A stretch of DNA of 43,885 nucleotides from Streptomyces sp. ST2-7A (GTDB lineage Bacteria; Actinomycetota; Actinomycetes; Streptomycetales; Streptomycetaceae): contig NZ_JAJUWS010000054.1 of the NCBI RefSeq assembly GCF_021390475.1, positions 1-43,885 on the forward strand. Reading direction: 5' to 3'. The notes beneath the pieces were generated by a model. It did no database searches and was not told where the DNA came from. It was given only the letters and a program-made list of their open reading frames with translations. Below, one piece after another: positions 30,514 through 37,734 of this stretch. Within the stretch, counting starts at the first letter, position 1, and every line of letters starts with the position of its first letter. The translations under genes were made by a program, and so were the position numbers.

Positions 30514-31698
30514 TCACCAGCCCCGCTGCTCCTCCGGCCGGCCGCCGGCCGGCCCCGGGAAGCCCTGCGGGACCTCTCCCTCACGCTGCTGCGGCATCCA
30601 GACCCCGCCGGGCGGGGTCTCGGTGTACTGCTGCCCCTCGGGGGCCCGGGGGGCGCCACCGGACGGCGGGACGGCCTGCGCCCAGGGGTACCCGGGCTCC
30701 GGGGCGGGATAGCCGTAGCCCTGCGAGCCGGTATCGGAAACGCCGGGATAGCCACCGACGAAGGTGTCGTCCATACCCTGCCCGCCGGTGGGCGGGGTCG
30801 GGCCGGTCCCCCAGCCGTGGCCCGGGGTGGTCGCCGGGTCGGGGCCGACGCCCCATCCGGCCACCGGCTGGGCACCGGTGTCGGCGATCCCGCCGTAACC
30901 GACCGTGGACCAGCCGCCGGTCTCGTAGGGGTCGTCCACACCGTAGGAGGCGGGGGCGGGGTCCGGCGCGCCGGTCCCCGCCCAGTCGGTGCCGCCGTAT
31001 CCGGCGTGGCCCCACTCGGAGGAACGGGAGCCCGCCGACGGATCGGCGGTCGCCGGGCCACCGTAACCGTCCCAGCCGGTGTCCGTGTCGGAGGTCGTGT
31101 CGGAGCCGGTCGCCCCGGCGGCGCCCGCGCCGGGGTCCGACCAGTCGGCGTAACCGTGGTTGTCGTCCTGCCCGTACGGGCGGACGAGGGGATCCTGATG
31201 GGGTTCGGCGGGCGTCTCGCCCCAGCCGCCGAGGACTCCGGGGATGACGGTCGTGTCGGCGGTTTCCCGATTCCGCCCGCCCCGACCCGCGCCGACCGCC
31301 GCCGGCGCGCGACGCCCCTCGGTCCGCGGCGGGTACCCGTCATCGAGGTCGTCGGCGCGGGAGTGGTCGGCGCCCGCTCCGCCGGAACCGTCGGGCAGCG
31401 GGTCCATCGGACGCACCTCGCGCCGCCGGGCGCTGTTGCCGGGATTGCCGCCCAGGGCCCAACCGGTGGAGAAGCCCTTGCGGTAGGAGAGGGTGACCAG
31501 GGTCTGACCGGTCGCGAAGGCCAGCGCGCCCAGCGTGATCACCGGCACGGACGGCAGCAGGACGCCGAAGACGACCCCGAGGAAACCGAAGAAGGCCAAC
31601 ATCCGCCAGCGCAACCGCGCCTTGTACTGCAGCAGCACCTCACCGAGGAGCCAGAGAGCGACCATCCCGAACGCGATGTAGAGGACCGTCCAGCCCAT
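30514..31698 (-). CDS. Gly/Pro/Tyr-rich membrane protein of unknown function
   Basis: 394 residues. The first 75 hold three hydrophobic helices (about 3-22, 32-50 and 53-70), typical of a small Streptomyces membrane-protein family. The remaining 300 or so residues are low complexity: Gly, Asp, Pro, Tyr, Trp and Thr, with WG, GYGG and YG spacings and almost no predicted structure. It is 24 bp downstream of metF on the same strand, so it is probably co-transcribed. I cannot assign a function. The tail looks like an intrinsically disordered cytoplasmic or extracytoplasmic arm. Confidence 0.85.
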   Translation of the reverse strand: MGWTVLYIAFGMVALWLLGEVLLQYKARLRWRMLAFFGFLGVVFGVLLPSVPVITLGALAFATGQTLVTLSYRKGFSTGWALGGNPGNSARRREVRPMDPLPDGSGGAGADHSRADDLDDGYPPRTEGRRAPAAVGAGRGGRNRETADTTVIPGVLGGWGETPAEPHQDPLVRPYGQDDNHGYADWSDPGAGAAGATGSDTTSDTDTGWDGYGGPATADPSAGSRSSEWGHAGYGGTDWAGTGAPDPAPASYGVDDPYETGGWSTVGYGGIADTGAQPVAGWGVGPDPATTPGHGWGTGPTPPTGGQGMDDTFVGGYPGVSDTGSQGYGYPAPEPGYPWAQAVPPSGGAPRAPEGQQYTETPPGGVWMPQQREGEVPQGFPGPAGGRPEEQRGW

Positions 31699-31722
31699 GT
31701 TCGCCCTCTCGTGAGTGCCTCG

Positions 31723-32646
31723 TCAGCGATGCGATCGCCGATGCAAGCCCAGATTGCGGTAGATGTCCAGCGTGGCCACCGAGCGGTTGAGTGTGATGAA
31801 GTGCAGGCCCGGAATGTCCTGTTCCATCAACTCGGCGCACAGCTCGGTCGCGTACTCGATTCCGATCGAGCGTACCGCGATCGGATCGTCGGCCACCGCC
31901 AGAATGCGGCGTTCCAGGTCGGACGGGAACGTGGCGTTGCTCAACCGGGCGAAGCGCTCGATCTGTTTGACGCTGGTCACGGGCATGATCTCGGGGATGA
32001 TCGGGGTCTCGCAGCCGGCCGCCGCGACCCGGTCGCGGAGCCGGAAATAGTCCTCGGCGCGGAAGAACATCTGCGTGATCGCGTAGTCGGCGCCGGCGCG
32101 ACACTTGGCGACCAGGTGTCGGATGTCGGTGTCCCGGTCGGCGGAGCGGGGGTGCATCTCGGGGAAGGCCGCGACGCCGACGCAGAAGTCACCGGAGTCC
32201 TTGATGAGTTCGACCAGCTCGCTCGCGTAGGTCACACCCTCCGGGTGACGCACCCACTCGCCCATCGGGTCGCCGGGCGGGTCGCCGCGCAGGGCGAGGA
32301 GGTTGCGGATGCCGGCGTCGGCGTAGCGGCCGATGATGTTGCGCAGTTCCGCGACGGAGTGGTTGACCGCGGTGAGGTGCGCGACCGGGGTGAGGGTCGT
32401 CTCGGTGGTGATCCGCTCGGTGGCCCGGATGGTGCCGTCGCGCGAGGTGCCGCCGGCACCGTAGGTGACCGAGACGAAGGTCGGCCCCACGGCCTCCACC
32501 CGCCGGATCGCCTCCCACAGGATCTGCTCCCCGCGCTCGGTCCGGGGGGCGGCGAACTCGAAGGAGTACGAGCGCTCACCGGCGGCGAGCAGCTCGCGCA
32601 CCGTCCGCGCCCGGTCGGTTCGTACCGAGGGAAGTCCAAGGGCCAT
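31723..32646 (-). CDS. metF: MetF, 5,10-methylenetetrahydrofolate reductase
   Basis: 307-residue FAD enzyme that reduces 5,10-methylene-THF to 5-methyl-THF for methionine synthesis. The catalytic Glu is in YSFEFAAPRT, followed by FVSVTYGAGGTSRDGT, LLALRGDPPGDP, the ITQMFFRAEDYFRLRD strand and IIPEIMPVTSVKQIERFA. The ATG at 32646 lacks a ribosome-binding site, but TAACCT ends six bases upstream, suggesting a leaderless mRNA. It leads a probable two-gene unit with the downstream membrane protein. Confidence 0.96.
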   Translation of the reverse strand: MALGLPSVRTDRARTVRELLAAGERSYSFEFAAPRTERGEQILWEAIRRVEAVGPTFVSVTYGAGGTSRDGTIRATERITTETTLTPVAHLTAVNHSVAELRNIIGRYADAGIRNLLALRGDPPGDPMGEWVRHPEGVTYASELVELIKDSGDFCVGVAAFPEMHPRSADRDTDIRHLVAKCRAGADYAITQMFFRAEDYFRLRDRVAAAGCETPIIPEIMPVTSVKQIERFARLSNATFPSDLERRILAVADDPIAVRSIGIEYATELCAELMEQDIPGLHFITLNRSVATLDIYRNLGLHRRSHR

Positions 32647-32652
32647 GTCCGC

Positions 32653-32658
32653 AGGTTA
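32653..32658 (-). promoter_or_regulatory. TAACCT box 6 nt before metF start
   Basis: A TAnnnT hexamer on the minus strand lies six bases before the metF ATG. No Shine-Dalgarno sequence intervenes. Confidence 0.4.
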
Positions 32659-32681
32659 CCCGGGCGGGGACGGGAGCGACG

Positions 32682-33458
32682 TCACATTCCGGCAGTCGGA
32701 CGGTCACCGGCGGGCGGACATCCCCCGCCGGCCTCCCGGAGCCGGGCGGCGAGGTCGGCGGCGGCGGCGCCGGGGTCCTCCGCCCCGGTGAGGGCCCGGA
32801 CCACCACCACCCGACGGGCGCCGGCATCGAGCACCTGGTCGATGGTGTCGGCGTCGATGCCGCCGATCGCGAACCACGGGACCCCGTCGGGGTCCTGCCC
32901 GCCCGGGGACGCCTCCTCGGCCGCGCGGCGGGCCGCGTACCGCACCAGCGGGAGGCCGGGGGCGGGACGGCCGGGTTTGGTGGGGGTGGGCCAACACGGA
33001 CCGACGCAGAAATACCCGGTCTCCGGGTCGGCCAGCGCCGCGTCCACCTCCCCGGGGGCGTGCGTGGAGCGGCCGATGACGGCGCGGGGGCCGACGATCC
33101 GCCGGGCGAACGGCACCGGCAGGTCACCCTGGCCCAGGTGCAGCACGTCGGCGCCGGCGGCCCGGGCGATGTCCGCCCGGTCGTTGACCGCGAGCAGCCG
33201 GCCGTGTCGTCGGCAGGCGTCGGCGAACACCTCCAGCACCTCCAGCTCCTCGCGTGCCTCGAGGGACTTGTCCCGCAACTGCACGATGTCCACGCCGCCG
33301 GCCAGTACCGCGTCGAGGAAGTCGGGCAGGTCCCCGCGTTCCGCGCGGGCGTCGGTGCACAGGTAGAGCCGGGCGTTCCCGAGCCCGGCGGGCCCGCCGG
33401 GCCGGTCCGCGGCCGTCCCGTCCACCGTGTCGCCGTGGTGTCCCGCCCGCTCGGTCAT
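32682..33458 (-). CDS. thiE: ThiE, thiamine-phosphate synthase
   Basis: 258-residue TIM-barrel enzyme that joins HMP-PP and the thiazole phosphate to make thiamine monophosphate. QLRDKSLEAREELE (diphosphate site), LLAVNDRADIARAAGADVLHLGQGDLP, IGRSTHAPGEVDAAL, VGPCWPTPTKPGRP and WFAIGGIDADTI are all family blocks. The ATG at 33458 follows GGGGAG. The N-terminus carries about 28 extra polar residues. Unlike thiO, it has no TPP riboswitch upstream. Confidence 0.95.
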   Translation of the reverse strand: MTERAGHHGDTVDGTAADRPGGPAGLGNARLYLCTDARAERGDLPDFLDAVLAGGVDIVQLRDKSLEAREELEVLEVFADACRRHGRLLAVNDRADIARAAGADVLHLGQGDLPVPFARRIVGPRAVIGRSTHAPGEVDAALADPETGYFCVGPCWPTPTKPGRPAPGLPLVRYAARRAAEEASPGGQDPDGVPWFAIGGIDADTIDQVLDAGARRVVVVRALTGAEDPGAAAADLAARLREAGGGCPPAGDRPTAGM

Positions 33459-33512
33459 TCCGCTCCCCTGCATCGGTCGTCTCCGTGTCCGTGTCCCACC
33501 GGGTCCGGCGCC

Positions 33513-33553
33513 TCCGACCGGCACGCGTCCCCGTCGGACGCGTGCCGGTCGGA
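33513..33553 (-). terminator. 18-bp-stem hairpin between Rv2175c-like gene and thiE
   Basis: Arms 33513-33530 and 33536-33553 pair perfectly with a five-base loop (CCGTC). It is 158 bp downstream of the Rv2175c-like stop and 55 bp upstream of thiE. It is probably a terminator for the former; an attenuator for thiE is possible. Confidence 0.7.
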
Positions 33554-33710
33554 CGTGCCGGACCCGCCCGACCCGCGCCGGACGTTCCGGTGCGGATGGG
33601 CGGGCCCGTGTCGATCGTTCGTCGTGCCGCCCCGGTGATGGTCCCGGGGGGCGGATCGGCCGGGGACGGCGGGGTGCGGTCGGTCACGGCCGGCCGCGTC
33701 CCGCCCCGGC

Positions 33711-34076
33711 TCACACGGCGAGCGCCTGCGCTCGGCGCTTCACCTCGGTACCGCGGTTCTCGCGCAGCGCCGTGGCGGGGGTGCCGGGCAGGCTGTCATC
33801 GGGGGTGAACAGCCACTCCAACATCTCCTCGTCGGTGAAGCCGTCGTCCCGCAGCAGCGTGAGGGTGCCGGTGAGGCCCTTGACGATGCGGTCGGCGGCG
33901 ATGAAATCGGCCGGGACGTACAGGGCGCGGTTCTCGCCCCGACGAACGGCGATGAGCTGGCCTTCCTTGACCCACTGCCGGACCCGGGTCACCTCCACGT
34001 CGAGTCGCTCGGCGATCTCGGGGAGGTTGAGCCAGGACGGGATGAGCGCGTCAATTCGAGGATCGATCTCGGTCAC
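33711..34076 (-). CDS. Rv2175c-like small DNA-binding protein
   Basis: 121-residue protein homologous to mycobacterial Rv2175c, a winged or excisionase-type helix-turn-helix DNA-binding protein phosphorylated by PknL. The helix-turn-helix is about residues 17-42 (LNLPEIAERLDVEVTRVRQWVKEGQLIAVRR). The family-typical C-terminus includes GLTGTLTLLRDDGFTDEEMLEWLFTPDDSLPG. The start is a GTG in GAGGGGTGACC, where the site and the start nearly overlap. The N-terminal tail that carries the phospho-acceptor in M. tuberculosis is missing here. A PASTA kinase is 6 kb away. Confidence 0.9.
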   Translation of the reverse strand: MTEIDPRIDALIPSWLNLPEIAERLDVEVTRVRQWVKEGQLIAVRRGENRALYVPADFIAADRIVKGLTGTLTLLRDDGFTDEEMLEWLFTPDDSLPGTPATALRENRGTEVKRRAQALAV

Positions 34077-34131
34077 CCCTCAAGCCTGCCATCCCGGACC
34101 GACACCCGTCACCGGGATACCGCCGGCCGGG

Positions 34132-34155
34132 CGTCCCGATCGGCGGATCGGGACG
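34132..34155 (-). terminator. hairpin after FAD/NAD(P) reductase gene
   Basis: A perfect 10-bp stem (34132-34141 with 34146-34155) with a GGCG loop, about 45 bp beyond the reductase stop codon. Confidence 0.6.
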
Positions 34156-34198
34156 GGATCGGAAGCGAATCGGAAGGGCTGTGGTGTCGGCCGGCGGT

Positions 34199-35485
34199 TC
34201 AGGGGGCTCGGACGGCCGCCTTCAACGGGAGTTCCGGGTCGGCCGCGCGGTCGGGATCCAGCGGGGTGCGGCGTTCGATGATCCGACGGGCCTGCGCCAG
34301 GTCGCGCGGCCGGTCCACGGTGAGGACGGCGGTGGGCACGTTCCGGGCATCCAGCCACACCACCGTCCGGGTCGGGTCCGCCGGGTCGCCCCGGTACAGG
34401 ATCCGGTCGTCGGGACCCGGCGCCCCCAACCACTGGAGCATCCGTCCGAACTGCTCGGACCAGAAGTACGGCACGGGATCGTGTGCGACCGGCTCCCCGA
34501 GCACCCCGGAGGCCACCGTGGCGGCGGCCCGCAGCGCGTCGTCCCAGTGCTGCACCGCCATGCGCCGGCCGTACCGGGCCGAGGGGTGCGCGGCACAGTC
34601 CCCGGCCGCCCAGATGTCGGGCAGGCCGGCACGCAGGGCGTGGTCGACGGTGACGGTGCCGTCCGATCCCAGGGGGAGCCCGGAGCCGGCGGTCCACGCG
34701 GTCGCGGCGCGGGCCCCGATGCCCACCAGGACGGCTCCGGCGGCGACCGTGGTGCCGTCGGCGAGCACGACAGCGTCGGTCCCGATCCCGGACACCCGGG
34801 CGTCCGTGCGCAACTCGGCGCCGATCTCCGCGTACCAGGCCCGCATGGGGGCGGCGACCTCGGCGGGGAGGGTGCCGGCCAGTGGCTGCGGACCGGCCTC
34901 CAGGACGGTGACCGGGCATCCGGTGCGGCGGGCGGCCGTGGCCACCTCGGCGCCGATCCATCCGGCGCCGATGATCACCAGGTGTCGACGGGCGTCGAGC
35001 ACCGCGCGCAGGGCCCGGGCGTCCTCCGCGGTGCGCAGCGTGTGGACGCCCCCGTCCCCGCCGGTGTCCCCGGGGGCTCCGGCGGCCGGGCCGGGCAGCG
35101 GGACGGGGTCGGCGCCGGTGGCGATGACCAGCCGGTCCCAGGGCAACGGGCCCGCCCCGGTGTCCACCTCCCGGTCGGCCGGGCGCAGGCCCTCCGCGCG
35201 TCGACCGGTCAGGACGGTGATCCCGGCGGCCGCGAGGTCGGCGGCGGGGACCAGCGGCTCGTCGCCGTCCGCCTCGCCGAGGAGGGCGGCCTTGGACAGC
35301 GGCGGGCGGTCGTACGGGAGACGGGGCTCGGCGCCCAGCAGGGTGATCGGGCCGTCGTGGCCGCGCTCTCGCAGTTCGACGGCGGTGCGGACGCCCGCCA
35401 GCCCACCCCCGACGATCAGGACGCGCCCCCCGGAGGGCCCGCCCCGGTGTTCCCCGTCCACCCCGTGGTCCCGTTGTTCGCTCAC
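34199..35485 (-). CDS. FAD/NAD(P)-dependent ferredoxin-reductase-like oxidoreductase
   Basis: 428-residue pyridine nucleotide-disulphide-type reductase. FAD motif RVLIVGGGLAGVRTAVELRERG lies at about 21-42, LPYDRPPLSKAALLG matches ferredoxin/rubredoxin reductases of oxygenase systems, the NAD motif VIIGAGWIGAEVATAAR is central, and the second FAD motif DIWAAGDCA is followed by WDDALRAAATVASGVLG. No ferredoxin or P450 gene is adjacent, so the electron acceptor is unknown. The start is GTG at 35485, with no ribosome-binding site but a TAGGCT box ending seven bases upstream. Confidence 0.93.
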   Translation of the reverse strand: MSEQRDHGVDGEHRGGPSGGRVLIVGGGLAGVRTAVELRERGHDGPITLLGAEPRLPYDRPPLSKAALLGEADGDEPLVPAADLAAAGITVLTGRRAEGLRPADREVDTGAGPLPWDRLVIATGADPVPLPGPAAGAPGDTGGDGGVHTLRTAEDARALRAVLDARRHLVIIGAGWIGAEVATAARRTGCPVTVLEAGPQPLAGTLPAEVAAPMRAWYAEIGAELRTDARVSGIGTDAVVLADGTTVAAGAVLVGIGARAATAWTAGSGLPLGSDGTVTVDHALRAGLPDIWAAGDCAAHPSARYGRRMAVQHWDDALRAAATVASGVLGEPVAHDPVPYFWSEQFGRMLQWLGAPGPDDRILYRGDPADPTRTVVWLDARNVPTAVLTVDRPRDLAQARRIIERRTPLDPDRAADPELPLKAAVRAP

Positions 35486-35492
35486 CCGGCTC

Positions 35493-35498
35493 AGCCTA
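35493..35498 (-). promoter_or_regulatory. TAGGCT box overlapping upstream stop codon
   Basis: On the minus strand TAGGCT ends seven bases before the reductase GTG, and its first three bases are the TAG stop of the gene upstream. It would place a leaderless promoter inside the end of that gene. Confidence 0.4.
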
Positions 35499-35915
35499 GG
35501 GCGCGGTGGGGGTCGTTCCGCGCGGCGGCTCCTCCACCACGCTGTTCCCGGAGCCGGGGCCGGACTCCCACCGCCAGGTCTCGTGCAGCCGCAGTCGGCC
35601 GTCGGGCAGGGCCTCCACCCGGCTGACGCAGTGTCCGGAGGCGGTGGTGCCGTCGGCGCGCAACTGGACGTAGCGGAAGTCCAGTCGATCACCGACGCGG
35701 GTACCGACGAGGTGTCCGCGCAGAATGTCGCCCCCGTCGTACTCCGCCCAGACCCGGCCGTCCCGCTCCCGGTAGCGGAACCGGGTGCGGGTGCCGACCT
35801 GTCCGGCGGCCTGATCGGCCACCGGGAACAGGACCCGACCGTCGAGCGAGGGGGCGGGTTCCGGCGTCGGCCCGGGCTTCGGTTCGGGTGTCGGTCCGGA
35901 CGGGGTGGTGGACAC
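35496..35915 (-). CDS. small beta-rich protein of unknown function
   Basis: 139 residues: a Pro/Thr/Lys-rich start (1-22), then a compact domain (about 24-125) with alternating strands (LDGRVLFPVADQAAGQVG, TRFRYRERDGRVWAEYDGGDILRGHLVGTRVGDRLDFRY read in parts). It ends with SRVEALPDGRLRLHETWRWESG. Similar short proteins are carried in databases under the name 'N-acetylglutamate synthase', which I regard as unreliable. The fold looks lipocalin- or calycin-like. The GTG start has GGAGG six bases upstream. It ends 10 bp before the reductase start. Confidence 0.8.
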   Translation of the reverse strand: MSTTPSGPTPEPKPGPTPEPAPSLDGRVLFPVADQAAGQVGTRTRFRYRERDGRVWAEYDGGDILRGHLVGTRVGDRLDFRYVQLRADGTTASGHCVSRVEALPDGRLRLHETWRWESGPGSGNSVVEEPPRGTTPTAP

Positions 35916-36023
35916 GGCGGCCTCCTGGCGTCTCGCACGTCACTCGCCCGATCGGTTCGCCGGGACACCCCGGGGCGCGCACCCGGGGAAAGCCCCGCCG
36001 GTCCGCCGACGGGCCCGTCGTAC

Positions 36024-36029
36024 TACGCT
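36024..36029 (+). promoter_or_regulatory. TACGCT box for thiO-thiS-thiG operon
   Basis: A TAnnnT hexamer about 15 bases before the first riboswitch bases places a transcription start near 36036, just where the aptamer begins. No clear -35 is visible. Confidence 0.45.
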
Positions 36030-36042
36030 GATGACCGTAGAG

Positions 36043-36137
36043 CACCCGCGGGAGTCCGGACGCACCGGGCTGAGAGGGGGGCTGACCGGCCCCCGACCGT
36101 ACGCACCTGATCCGGGTCATGCCGGCGAAGGGAGGAG
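36043..36137 (+). ncRNA. TPP (THI-box) riboswitch
   Basis: Conserved TPP aptamer elements are in order: CGGGCTGAGAGG (36066-36077) with the CTGAGA pyrimidine-sensing loop at 36070-36075, a variable GC stem (36076-36096), and ACCTGATCC (36105-36113) followed by GGGTCATGCCGGCGAAGGGA. The ribosome-binding sequence GGAGG at 36131-36135 lies in the 3' side of the closing helix region. Thiamine pyrophosphate binding should therefore hide the site and stop translation of thiO. Confidence 0.95.
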
Positions 36138-36145
36138 CAGCCCTC

Positions 36146-37432
36146 GTGACGAGCGTTCGACCGCCGCGCCCCGGCGTCCCGGCTTCCGGTGACGGCGTCC
36201 GCGCCGACACCCCGCCGGGTCCGGGCCACGCCCCGGACGTCCTGGTGATCGGCGGCGGGATCATCGGCCTGGTGGTCGCCCGACGGGCCGCCGAACGCGG
36301 CCTGCGGGTGACCGTGCTGGACCCCGAACCCGCCGGGGGTGCCGCCCGGGTGGCCGCCGGCATGTTGGCGGCCGTCACCGAACTCCACCACGGCGAGGAG
36401 GAGTTGCTGGAACTCAATCTCGCCTCGGCGGCCCTGTGGCCCGCCTTCGCCGACGAGTTGGCCGAGGCGGCCGGACTCCCGGACGGCTCCGCCCTGGGAT
36501 ACCGGCGCGGCGGGACGCTGGCGGTGGCGCTGGACGCCGACGACCGCGCCGAACTGCGCGACCTGCACGCCCTGCAGACCCGGTGCGGCCTGGAGGCCCG
36601 GTGGTTGACCGGGCGGGAGTGCCGCCGCCTGGAACCGATGCTGGCGCCGGGGGTGCGTGGCGGTCTGCGGGTGGACGGCGACCACCAGGTCGATCCCCGA
36701 CGGGTCCTGGACGCGCTGCTGGTCGCGGCCGAACGGGCCGGCGTGACGTTCACCCGTCGGGAGGCGCGCGGCCCGTGGATCCGCTCGGGACGGGCGGTCG
36801 GCGCGGTGTTGGACGACGGTACCCTCCTCGCCGCCGGCCGGGTGGTGCTGGCGGCGGGCAGCCGCAACGGGCTGCTGGAAGGAGTGCCGGAGGGACTGCT
36901 GCCCCCGGTGCGCCCGGTCAAGGGTCAGGTGTTGCGGCTGCGGATGCCGGGCGGGATCCCGTTCCTCTCCCGCACGGTGCGGGCGGTGGTGCGCGGTTCA
37001 CACGTCTACCTGGTGCCCCGGGCCTCCGGTGAACTGGTGATCGGCGCGACCTCCGAGGAGCAGGGCTGGGACACCACGGTGACCGCCGGCGGCGTCTACG
37101 AACTCCTGCGCGACGCCCACGAACTGGTCCCCGGCCTGACGGAACTGCCGCTCGTGGAGTCGACGGCCGGGCTGCGACCCGGCACACCCGACAACGCGCC
37201 GCTGCTCGGCGGGACCGGCGTCCCCGGTCTGCTGATCGCCGGCGGCCATTACCGCAACGGCGTCCTGTTGGCCCCGATCACCGGTGATCTGATGGCGGAG
37301 TACCTGGTCACCGGCCTGTTGCCGGAACGGGCCCGGCCCTTCTCGCCGGGGCGGTTCGCACCCGTCGGGGCGGGTGTGCCGGGGAGCCGGGCGGCGCACG
37401 ACTCCGTGCCGCCGATCGAGGAGGGCGTATGA
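36146..37432 (+). CDS. thiO: ThiO, glycine oxidase
   Basis: 428-residue FAD-dependent glycine oxidase that makes dehydroglycine for thiazole synthesis. The FAD motif is VLVIGGGIIGLVVARRAAERG. VAAGMLAAVTE, the DGDHQVDPRRVLDAL block, VKGQVLRLR, and the C-terminal GLRPGTPDNAPLLG and GHYRNGVLLAPITGDL are typical. The start is the GTG at 36146, ten bases after GGAGG. An in-frame ATG at 36119 lies within the riboswitch core and is rejected. ATGA overlap couples it to thiS. Confidence 0.96.
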   Translation: MTSVRPPRPGVPASGDGVRADTPPGPGHAPDVLVIGGGIIGLVVARRAAERGLRVTVLDPEPAGGAARVAAGMLAAVTELHHGEEELLELNLASAALWPAFADELAEAAGLPDGSALGYRRGGTLAVALDADDRAELRDLHALQTRCGLEARWLTGRECRRLEPMLAPGVRGGLRVDGDHQVDPRRVLDALLVAAERAGVTFTRREARGPWIRSGRAVGAVLDDGTLLAAGRVVLAAGSRNGLLEGVPEGLLPPVRPVKGQVLRLRMPGGIPFLSRTVRAVVRGSHVYLVPRASGELVIGATSEEQGWDTTVTAGGVYELLRDAHELVPGLTELPLVESTAGLRPGTPDNAPLLGGTGVPGLLIAGGHYRNGVLLAPITGDLMAEYLVTGLLPERARPFSPGRFAPVGAGVPGSRAAHDSVPPIEEGV

Positions 37433-37728
37433 CGGACCGGAACGAACGGCGTGACCGGCGCGACACCGCCGGGCGGCCCTCGGCCCCGCACGGGGTCGCG
37501 GGCCGCGATCGGCCCGTCGCCGTCACCCTGAACGGGGAGCCGCGCGCCCTGCCGGCGGGTAGCACGCTCGCCGCGGCCGTCGCCGCGATCGTCCCCGGCG
37601 GGGAACCGACCGGCCGCGGGGTGGCCGCGGCGCTGAACGAGAACGTGGTGCCGCGTTCCGCGTGGGAGCGGACCCCCCTGGGGGACGGCGACCGCGTGGA
37701 GGTCCTGACCGCGGTGCAGGGAGGCTGA
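37429..37728 (+). CDS. thiS: ThiS sulfur carrier, N-terminally extended
   Basis: 99-residue ubiquitin-like sulfur carrier. The core begins at about residue 29 (PVAVTLNGEPRALPAG), continues with VAAALNENVVPRSAW and ends in the required Gly-Gly (98-99), which is adenylated and thiocarboxylated. Typical ThiS is about 65 residues. Here some 28 residues, rich in Arg and Asp, precede the core. The ATG overlaps the thiO stop as ATGA, and no other start codon in frame would give a normal-length protein. Confidence 0.93.
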   Translation: MTDRNERRDRRDTAGRPSAPHGVAGRDRPVAVTLNGEPRALPAGSTLAAAVAAIVPGGEPTGRGVAAALNENVVPRSAWERTPLGDGDRVEVLTAVQGG

Positions 37729-37734
37729 TCACGG

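Noticed and set aside
29332..33366. A 1344-codon plus-strand frame and other very long frames (for example 1854-4841 and 38715-40442).
   Set aside because: Their translations are low-complexity Arg/Gly/Pro/Ala without domains and run opposite to, or out of frame with, well-identified genes.
33459..33710. TPP riboswitch before thiE.
   Set aside because: No CTGAGA or ACCTGATCC-like element on the minus strand.
36119..36145. ATG at 36119 as the start of thiO.
   Set aside because: It is part of the invariant riboswitch core (GGTCATGCC), and the GTG at 36146 has the ribosome-binding site.
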